Assembly: GCA_963674475.2 (NCBI GenBank) | Contig: CAXXFQ010000033.1 | Location: 1-64,000 of the forward strand | DNA from: CAXXFQ01 sp963674475 | GTDB taxonomy: Bacteria > Planctomycetota > Planctomycetia > Pirellulales > Thermoguttaceae | Reading direction: 5' to 3' | DNA length: 64,000 nt | Shown: positions 53,121 to 60,614 of the stretch, in pieces | Layout of the letters: every line of letters starts with the position of its first letter | Position numbering within the stretch: the stretch's first letter is position 1 | The notes under the pieces: model-generated | The model's input: only the letters and a program-made list of their open reading frames with translations | The model's database searches: none | Told to the model about the DNA's origin: nothing | Made by a program: the position numbers and the translations under genes

Positions 53121-53254
53121 TCCTTTTCACGAGTGAGCTGAACTCAATTGAACGTCTCCTTGTTCGGGATGGACGGCCGATCAAGGAGGCGGATCGAATA
53201 AATATACGAGACGGGCCAGGGCAACGATTCGTTTCGTAATGTGAGGATAGGAAG

Positions 53255-56200
53255 ATGAAAACTACTCTACCAGCCGAGCGGACGCACTTCGAGCCGGTGT
53301 ACTGCGACCCGGTCTACAAGGACACGCCGCGCTACGATCCGTCGTGCTACGAGCCGCTCTACAACGATACGCCGTGCTACGATCCGTCGTGCCACGAGCC
53401 GCTCTACAACGACACGCCGTGCTATGATCCGACGCGCTATGAAACGCTCTACAAGGACGCGCCGCGCTATGATCCGTCGCGCTACGACCCGGTCTACAAC
53501 GACACGCCGCGCTACGATCCGTTGCGCTACGATCCGAAGTTTCTCGAGCGGGCCCACTTTGCACCGCAGTATTCCGCTTATCCGGCGGAAACACTGCCGC
53601 GGCGTCGCGGGGTGCTTTTGATTTTGGTGCTGGGCCTTTTGGCCATGTTCGGGATGATCGGGCTTTCGTTCTTGATGATGAGCTCGCACCAGCGCCAAGG
53701 CGCCGAGGTCATCGCCCGCATTGATCAACAAGAGTTCGCCCCCGAACAAGTGGCCGACGAGGCAATCCTCCAAGTCCTACGCGGCACCGAAAACCCGCTC
53801 TCCGTACTCCGAAACCATAGCCTGCTCGAGGATATGTATGGGAAAGAGCGGGAAAAGGATGAGAGTTATACGATTAGGGTCACTAACTGGTTGAATGTAA
53901 GACCAAGTGGTGAATTAGAGCAAAATCTCATTTTCGAGGCGGCGGTTCTTAACAGAGATGGAAGCTACTCAGGGCTTCCGTTGCAAGAGTTGCGAGAGTG
54001 GATTGGCAAGGAGATTTTCTTTACTTCGGGCGATCTTGAGGGAACACGAGCGCAGGTTGTTGGTTGCCGAATAAGTGATCCTAGTTTAGATTCCAATGAC
54101 ATGCTAAGCTTCAGTGCCGTGTTGCCTCCCATTAACCCTTTCAATAAAATACAACTTCGAATACCACTTGGCGACAAGAAAGTTCTCATTGACTTATTGG
54201 AGGAAGAAGGTTTTTCTAGGGCTAATGTGGTTGACACCGAAGGAAAGTTTTCCTTTGATTGTGCTTTTTATGCTGAAACACCCTTCCATGGAACCGGGTT
54301 TGGGTTTAACACTACAACAGTTCCGGTAGGGGATAACAGCCCTTTGTTGACCGCGACCGATCCGATTATTTCACAAGTCAATCCTGGCGAACCAAATTGT
54401 GGTCAACGGGCTCTTTTGCCAAACCCGGTTTATTTTCAAGAGACAACCGATTACGATGACCCGTCAGGTCCGGGTGACGCGAACGAAGATTACGACGCGG
54501 CCGACTACCAAAACATGCTTCTAGCGCTGCAAATACCGCAGGGACAATATTTAATTCCTCAAGGTCAAACTCCGATACCGTCGCTTCACCGACCGTCGCT
54601 GATTAGTTGGTGGTTAGAAGAGCGCCCGGATCTGGTTTTCTCCAATAGCACCGACGCTAGCAACTGGGGAAGCGCGTCAGGGGCAGAGCGGTGCAAGGAA
54701 CTCAATGAAATTGCTAAAAGTGGTACCACCGGTCCGATCGGCTTGACTCCCCAAGGTATCTTCGACTTGAAGAGGATCTTGCGTCGGGTGATCCTTCGTC
54801 CGTTGCCGCAGGATCATAAGAATTTCACCGGAAGTAACCCTAATTGGTACCCTTTAAACTATGGTCACAACCCGTTTTTCGATTTCGACAGCGACGGAGA
54901 TGATGACTTCCTGGGCTGGGATGTCGACAACGACGGTGACGGGGTGAACGACAGCGTATGGGTTGACCTTGGTCTGCCGGTGCAAATCACCAAAGACGGC
55001 CGAATGGTCAAGCCGCTTGCGGCGATTCTTTGTGTTGACCTGGATGGGCGCTTGAATCTGAATGCTCATGGGAGTATGGCACAAGCGGTTCAAACGATCG
55101 ATACGCAATGTGACCGGACGCTCGGCTGGGGGCAAGGTTGGGGTGCGGCCGATGTTAGCCTATCGCCGGTGTTTTCTGATAAGGATGGCAATATTGATTA
55201 CGATCTATACAGCAATATTCTTAAGGAACGTTACGGCGGCTTGGGGTATTGGCTTCAAAGCAAGTATCCTAGTGTTTTCCCCGAGGTGAAACGGAATTGG
55301 TTTAATCGAAATTTCGATTTGCCAATGTCCTTTGACACTTCCGATTGGGATAACAATTCTTCGTACGGAGCCTATCCCGATCTGTTTGGAAGCCTGAAAA
55401 TCGAACTGGACAATCGAGGGCAGCCGGTCTATACGTACAACCATGAAATTTTTTCTGGGTTTGCTCTTCTTCTTGAAAATAATCCCTATTTATCGTTGCT
55501 TGGCGAAGGGACCCCGCGAGGAACAAACCGTTTGAAGCAGTATGAAAGTGACCCAGATGTGGCTTATCAAGCCAGCAATTCACTTTACGGTTATGGCGAT
55601 CTTGAATCGATGCTTCGAGCTTATGACAACGATGCCAATATACTTCCCGATCGGTTACTCAATTTGCCTAGATCTCTCGGCCAAGATTCGCCCCTGCTGA
55701 AAAATCGACTTGAGGTGACCACGGAAAGCTGGAGCGTACCGAAGAGTTTTGAATTATCGGAAGATATTCAAACGGCTTTGGCCAGCTTGAAACCAACGTA
55801 CGAGCTTGCCCCCGACAAATTCAAAGACCCGCGAATTCTTTTGGAGGAATTGTTGGCCAGTAACGGAATTCCGGCAAATCAGATTTTCGAAATCTCCAAT
55901 AAACTGCTTCCACCGGAATTTCTTTTTGGTGGAAAGCTGAATTTGAATATGCCTTTTGGAAATGGACGCGATGATGATTCGGATGGTGTCATTGATGACC
56001 CAGGCGAAACGGATGAAGAGCTTAAGTTGGTCGATGCCGACGGCAACTGGTACGATAGCAGCGAATATCTCGATTTCGATAATGATGGAGAAACAAATCC
56101 GGATGATGCCGCCACCGGAGAAGACGAAAGCATTTACGCCTATTCGCGTCAGCTCTACGCACGCCATCTTTATGTTTTGGCATTGTTGGTTATGGATTTC

Positions 56201-58777
56201 GAGCCAGATCCAAGTTCAGATGCCGACAAAGCACAAGCGCGAATGGTTGCCCAATGGGCGATCAATGTGGTCGATTATCGTGATCGTGACGCGATCATGA
56301 CGCCGTTTGAGTATGATGTGAATCCATTTGACGATAATACGCTACCTCAAGACGGTGACCCCTGGGATGTGGATGGTGATATAAGTTCAGCGAGTCCCGA
56401 CAACGGGGAAGCGTATCGAGGTCTCGTCTGGGGTTGCGAACGGCCGGAGCTTTTGATCACCGAGACATTGGCGACCCATGACATTCGTGTGACGAAAGAA
56501 CTTGGGCCTCCCGTTAAATATAAACAATATTTCAAGCCGGTTGGTTCGCTTTTTGTTGAGTTGCACAATCCTTGGAATGCAGAAGAAGCGCTTCCAGGGG
56601 AATTCTATGAGAAAGGTGGGGTCGATCTTTCGAAAAAGACTGCTGACGATGATCCGGTTTGGCGGTTGAAGTTTAAAGAAGTTGAACACCCTGACGATTC
56701 AACAGAAGATCGTGAAGAGCGAACGGTTTATTTTGTAAAAAAAAGTTCCGCAGATATAATACCGAACGAAGGGGAAGATGCTCGTTATTATCTATCTGAT
56801 CCCATGGACACCAATATGGCCCCGATTCTTCCGGGGCGTTATGCGGTAATCGGATCGGGGGACCCTGATAGCTCGGATGATAAAAGTATCACTTTCTTGA
56901 ACGCCGACGTGAGCAATGGCACGTATGATGAGGTTTTTCCTCTAGCTACTACCAGGCGAATAATCTTGGATCCCAAAAGTGGGAGCGAGGATCCGAAACA
57001 AGTGCAGATATGGCGAGATGGGGCGACTGATGATCTGGTGGGAAAAACGATCCAACCCCCCATTGCTATAACGGTCAATCAACCGGTTCGTATGAGCCTT
57101 ACTGAACCGGCTCCCAATGCAACGGTTCCTGAGGGTGGGTATACGGATTTGAATTATGACTCCGGAACGAAAATGTATGCCACCGCAATCGAGCAGCCTC
57201 TTGACCTTAAGGGGGAACCGGTCGGGCGTAAAATGACACGGCCATTTGACGCCCAGTTACAACGTTTAGCCAATCCATTAATCCCTTATGATAGAGATAC
57301 TAATCCTTATTTGACAATTGATGAGGCCCCCGTTGAGATATCGGTTTTTAACAGTTTAGTGACAACGCCAGATGAAGATATTAAATCACCTTTGGAGCGT
57401 GGTGAACCTAAGGACGTGGGAGATCCTGCTCCTCCGTTTTGGAACAGTGCTTGGAAAGAATTGGATTCTGGAGAAAAAATGGATATCCAATTTCAAACCA
57501 AGATGAATAGTGGCCCAAAGGTGATGGGAACCCATACGCTTGGCTATTTGAGCAGCCATTATGGAGCGCCGCAAGCGGCTTCGGCAGGGCCTCCTATTAT
57601 AGAAGACGGAGATCCGCTAGATCCTTTCCCGTGGATGACATGGGCGAATCGGCCGTTGATTAGTGCGATGGAGTTGTTGCAGATTCCCCGGGTGGGATCG
57701 TTTCAATTATTAAAGATTTATTCCACCGGAACCTCGTCCGAAAATCCGTACGCGAAGTTTTCTGATGCAAACGATCCGGACGATCCGCGGGAGCACTTTT
57801 CCCATTTGATGAATTTTTTCTATGAAGATGTTTCTGCTGAACACGGGAAGCTACACCGGTTGTTTGATTACGTTGAAGTTCCGTGTCGGTTTGCTGATGC
57901 GGGGATGGCATTGGATCCGGCTGATTTCTCTGGGGGTGGGGATATTCATCGTTTCCACCCGCCGTATAACTGGATTCCCAATACGGGGCGACAGCCGGGA
58001 CGGGTGAATCTCAATACGATTGTCAGCAAAAATGTCTGGAAGGGGATTTCCGGAACCGGTGCCCCGGTCGATGACCTTTGGACCGATTTTGTTGAAAGTC
58101 GCCGTGGGTATAAACCTAATACGGCTGAAATAAGTCAAAATTATTGGTATCGAATTAATCCGACTTCTGAAGCTGATGCACCGAAATTCCCGACACGCTT
58201 TGCCAACCCGTTCCGGTCGTTTGCCGGGCATTATCTTGTGCCGGACATTACGGATGCATCTGGAAATAACCTGCAAACGGACAGTATCGGTAGTGAGGTC
58301 GGGGCAACCGTATTCCGCAGTAAGGAAACGGTTCTGCCGCCGCTTGACCCTGACGCCAGTAAACCGCTGTTTATGATTGACTCTGCAGCTGGCTTCCTGA
58401 CTGACCAAAACCCGTATTTCCGTTATCTTGAGCTGACGCGGTTGGGGAATTTGGCTACTACGCAGTCGAATGTCTATGCGGTTTGGGTCACGATTGGGTA
58501 TTTTGAAGTGGAAAAAATGCCCGCGTGGGAACAGGATGGTTCAAAGACTGACGCAGTGACGGGAGACCCGATTGATGTTAATGGCCTGACTCGGGAGGAG
58601 CATGCTCGGGTTTATCCGGGTGGGTATACTCTTGGGGCCGAGCTGGGGGGCGAGACGGGCGACTTCAAACGGAATCGGTCGTTCTATATCATTGATCGGT
58701 CTATCCCGGTCGGATTCCAACGTGGTAAAGACCTCAATGTCAAAGAGACGATCCGACTCAAACGACGGATCGAATAG
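53255..58777 (+). CDS. Giant GspK-like pseudopilin with Tyr-rich repeat leader
   Basis: This 1840-residue protein begins with a 119-residue segment of Tyr/Asp/Pro-rich 15-residue repeats, then RRRGVLLILVLGLLAMFGMIGL, which is the GspK-type signal. It lacks Glu at position 5, as GspK does. GspK tips the pseudopilus in type II secretion but is normally ~320 residues. The long body includes acidic Ca-binding-like loops (DFDSDGDDD, DVDNDGDGVND, DDDSDGVIDD, DFDNDGE). It could be a tip adhesin or a surface-displayed pseudopilin. ATG 53255 follows AGGAAG. It is the last gene of the locus. Function inferred from motifs and position. Confidence 0.85.
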   Translation: MKTTLPAERTHFEPVYCDPVYKDTPRYDPSCYEPLYNDTPCYDPSCHEPLYNDTPCYDPTRYETLYKDAPRYDPSRYDPVYNDTPRYDPLRYDPKFLERAHFAPQYSAYPAETLPRRRGVLLILVLGLLAMFGMIGLSFLMMSSHQRQGAEVIARIDQQEFAPEQVADEAILQVLRGTENPLSVLRNHSLLEDMYGKEREKDESYTIRVTNWLNVRPSGELEQNLIFEAAVLNRDGSYSGLPLQELREWIGKEIFFTSGDLEGTRAQVVGCRISDPSLDSNDMLSFSAVLPPINPFNKIQLRIPLGDKKVLIDLLEEEGFSRANVVDTEGKFSFDCAFYAETPFHGTGFGFNTTTVPVGDNSPLLTATDPIISQVNPGEPNCGQRALLPNPVYFQETTDYDDPSGPGDANEDYDAADYQNMLLALQIPQGQYLIPQGQTPIPSLHRPSLISWWLEERPDLVFSNSTDASNWGSASGAERCKELNEIAKSGTTGPIGLTPQGIFDLKRILRRVILRPLPQDHKNFTGSNPNWYPLNYGHNPFFDFDSDGDDDFLGWDVDNDGDGVNDSVWVDLGLPVQITKDGRMVKPLAAILCVDLDGRLNLNAHGSMAQAVQTIDTQCDRTLGWGQGWGAADVSLSPVFSDKDGNIDYDLYSNILKERYGGLGYWLQSKYPSVFPEVKRNWFNRNFDLPMSFDTSDWDNNSSYGAYPDLFGSLKIELDNRGQPVYTYNHEIFSGFALLLENNPYLSLLGEGTPRGTNRLKQYESDPDVAYQASNSLYGYGDLESMLRAYDNDANILPDRLLNLPRSLGQDSPLLKNRLEVTTESWSVPKSFELSEDIQTALASLKPTYELAPDKFKDPRILLEELLASNGIPANQIFEISNKLLPPEFLFGGKLNLNMPFGNGRDDDSDGVIDDPGETDEELKLVDADGNWYDSSEYLDFDNDGETNPDDAATGEDESIYAYSRQLYARHLYVLALLVMDFEPDPSSDADKAQARMVAQWAINVVDYRDRDAIMTPFEYDVNPFDDNTLPQDGDPWDVDGDISSASPDNGEAYRGLVWGCERPELLITETLATHDIRVTKELGPPVKYKQYFKPVGSLFVELHNPWNAEEALPGEFYEKGGVDLSKKTADDDPVWRLKFKEVEHPDDSTEDREERTVYFVKKSSADIIPNEGEDARYYLSDPMDTNMAPILPGRYAVIGSGDPDSSDDKSITFLNADVSNGTYDEVFPLATTRRIILDPKSGSEDPKQVQIWRDGATDDLVGKTIQPPIAITVNQPVRMSLTEPAPNATVPEGGYTDLNYDSGTKMYATAIEQPLDLKGEPVGRKMTRPFDAQLQRLANPLIPYDRDTNPYLTIDEAPVEISVFNSLVTTPDEDIKSPLERGEPKDVGDPAPPFWNSAWKELDSGEKMDIQFQTKMNSGPKVMGTHTLGYLSSHYGAPQAASAGPPIIEDGDPLDPFPWMTWANRPLISAMELLQIPRVGSFQLLKIYSTGTSSENPYAKFSDANDPDDPREHFSHLMNFFYEDVSAEHGKLHRLFDYVEVPCRFADAGMALDPADFSGGGDIHRFHPPYNWIPNTGRQPGRVNLNTIVSKNVWKGISGTGAPVDDLWTDFVESRRGYKPNTAEISQNYWYRINPTSEADAPKFPTRFANPFRSFAGHYLVPDITDASGNNLQTDSIGSEVGATVFRSKETVLPPLDPDASKPLFMIDSAAGFLTDQNPYFRYLELTRLGNLATTQSNVYAVWVTIGYFEVEKMPAWEQDGSKTDAVTGDPIDVNGLTREEHARVYPGGYTLGAELGGETGDFKRNRSFYIIDRSIPVGFQRGKDLNVKETIRLKRRIE
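53333..53512 (+). repeat. 45-bp tandem repeats encoding 15-residue Tyr-rich units
   Basis: Four full 45-bp units encode YDPSCYEPLYNDTPC, YDPSCHEPLYNDTPC, YDPTRYETLYKDAPR and YDPSRYDPVYNDTPR (residues 27-86). Partial units lie before (53285-53332) and after (53513-53536). The period is in frame. Nucleotide similarity between units is high, suggesting recent duplication or selection for the array. The array sits in the leader of the GspK-like protein. Confidence 0.85.
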
Positions 58778-59087
58778 GACGCAGGCTATAGGCAGGACGC
58801 GGCGACGATCGGAGGCGCGGGCGGACTCGCGGGCGGGCGCTGCCGGTACCTTTGCCCTGGCAGCCGGTTTTTCGGGCAGGCTGCCGGGCCGAAAACTTGT
58901 CGAAAGGGGCCGGACGTTTGACGACGTGGCGGCCCCTTTGCCGTTAAATTTCCCCCTTTCCCGGACTCGGTTCGTTGCCCGGTAGGATATGATTGAAGTA
59001 AGGGGAATCCGACCGCCCGGGACCCCTCCCCGTTTTCGTAAGCTTTCAATTAACCGGGGTTATCTTTTACGCATTGAACCGACGCGG
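58778..59087. other. Gap after the giant pseudopilin gene
   Basis: A perfect 7-bp hairpin GGCAGCC (58859-58865) with GGCTGCC (58879-58885) encloses GGTTTTTCGGGCA. It resembles the CAGGCTGCT motif family and may end the locus. No other gene is visible. Upstream in-frame extension of the next gene to 58989 lacks support. Confidence 0.4.
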
Positions 59088-60593
59088 ATGAAAAGCTTGG
59101 CATCTTCGATCTTGAAATTTACGACGCTTGTGTCGGTCGCGCTGATTTTGACGGCCTCGGCCGCCGCGGAGGACGTCTATCAAACGGCCGTCCGGGTGAC
59201 CGAGGCGTATCGAAACGAACTCGACCATTTGGCCACGTCGGCCGACCAAAACGGACTGACCGATCAGGCCCGCGTGACCCGTGATTGGGGAAAGCCGCGC
59301 GAGACCGACCGCGTCTATGTCGCGCGGATGCCCGAAGCGGTTGGCCGACCGAAATTGCCCGACGGCGCTTCGGCCGAACTGAACGAGTGGCACCAGCGGT
59401 TCTGGCAACTCCGCGAAAAACAGGCCGATCTGCTCTTCGGACTTGCACGCCGCGCGGTTCGTATGAAACGCGCCTCGCTGGCGTTCGATCTGGCGATGGC
59501 CGCGGTCCGTGAAAACCCCGACCACCCGGCCCTGCGACGGTTGATGGGCTATCAAGAGCTCGACGGCGCCTGGCGGTCGGCATATGAGGTTCGAAAGCTG
59601 CGCGGCGGCCAGCTCTGGGACCGACGGTTTGGCTGGGTCAAAAAGGCCGAGCTGCCGAAATTCGAGAAGGGGCTGCGACCGTATCGGGGCAAGTGGCTCC
59701 CGGCGGACGAGGTCGCCCGGTTTCGAGAGGATATCCGCGACGGCTGGGACATCGAGACCGAACATTACATGATCCGGACGAACCACTCGCGCGAGGCGGG
59801 CGTCGCGCTGGCCGAGAAACTCGAGCGGCTTTACCGCGTCTGGAAACAGCTGTTTGTGCGATACTACGCCACCGAGGCCCAGGTCGCCTCGTTGTTCGAC
59901 GGGCGGAATCGCGCACGGGGGTTCAACCTGCCGCGACATCGGATCGTCTACTTCCGCGACCGCGACGATTACAACCGCAACCTCAAGCCGACCTTTCCCG
60001 ATATCGAGCAGTCGGTCGGGGTTTACGTCGAAGAGACGAGCCGAGCCTACTTTTTCGCCAACGGGGAGAGCGACGATCGGACGTTGTTCCACGAGGCGAC
60101 CCACCAACTGTTCCACGAATCGCGTCGGGTGGCCCCGTCGGTCGGCGGGAAGGCCAACTTCTGGGTCGTCGAGGGGATCGCCACGTTCATGGAGTCGTTC
60201 CAGACGGAGGACGATTATTATGTCGTCGGCGGCCAGGACGATATCCGGTTCAAGGCGGCCCGCTACCGGTTGCTGGTCGACGGGTTTTACATCCCGCTGG
60301 CCCATTTGAGCCGGTTCGGGATTCGCGACCTCCAGACCCATCCGAAAATCGCGACCGTCTATAGCCAAATCGCCGGGTTGACCCATTTTCTGGTTAGCTA
60401 CGACGAAGGCCGGTACCGGGACTCGCTGGTCGGTTTTCTCGCGGCCGTTTATAATGGGAATCAGGACCCGGCGCTGCTGTCGCGTCTGACCGGGGTCCCG
60501 TACGCCCAGCTCGATCGGCAGTATCGGGCGTTTGTCAAAAAGACGCTTCAAAAAAAGTCGTCCACTTCCGATTCGCCGAAACAAAATCAATAA
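59088..60593 (+). CDS. Secreted HExxH metallopeptidase-like protein (DUF1570 type)
   Basis: A signal peptide (SLASSILKFTTLVSVALILTASAAA) precedes a 501-residue protein. The zinc motif HEATH is at 335-339, and a likely third ligand is E362 in WVVEGIATFMES. This is the gluzincin arrangement seen in planctomycete DUF1570 proteins. The N-terminal half looks helical and TPR-like (LAFDLAMAAVRENPDHPALRRLMGY). ATG 59088 was chosen at the signal peptide. The substrate is unknown. It is 22 bases before the next gene, so the two may be cotranscribed. Confidence 0.85.
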   Translation: MKSLASSILKFTTLVSVALILTASAAAEDVYQTAVRVTEAYRNELDHLATSADQNGLTDQARVTRDWGKPRETDRVYVARMPEAVGRPKLPDGASAELNEWHQRFWQLREKQADLLFGLARRAVRMKRASLAFDLAMAAVRENPDHPALRRLMGYQELDGAWRSAYEVRKLRGGQLWDRRFGWVKKAELPKFEKGLRPYRGKWLPADEVARFREDIRDGWDIETEHYMIRTNHSREAGVALAEKLERLYRVWKQLFVRYYATEAQVASLFDGRNRARGFNLPRHRIVYFRDRDDYNRNLKPTFPDIEQSVGVYVEETSRAYFFANGESDDRTLFHEATHQLFHESRRVAPSVGGKANFWVVEGIATFMESFQTEDDYYVVGGQDDIRFKAARYRLLVDGFYIPLAHLSRFGIRDLQTHPKIATVYSQIAGLTHFLVSYDEGRYRDSLVGFLAAVYNGNQDPALLSRLTGVPYAQLDRQYRAFVKKTLQKKSSTSDSPKQNQ

Positions 60594-60614
60594 AAACTCC
60601 CGCCTCATATCGAT

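Noticed and set aside
53262..53773. Repetitive minus-strand frames opposite the Tyr-rich repeats
   Set aside because: They are the antisense reading of the 45-bp array, which is in frame with a good start on the plus strand.
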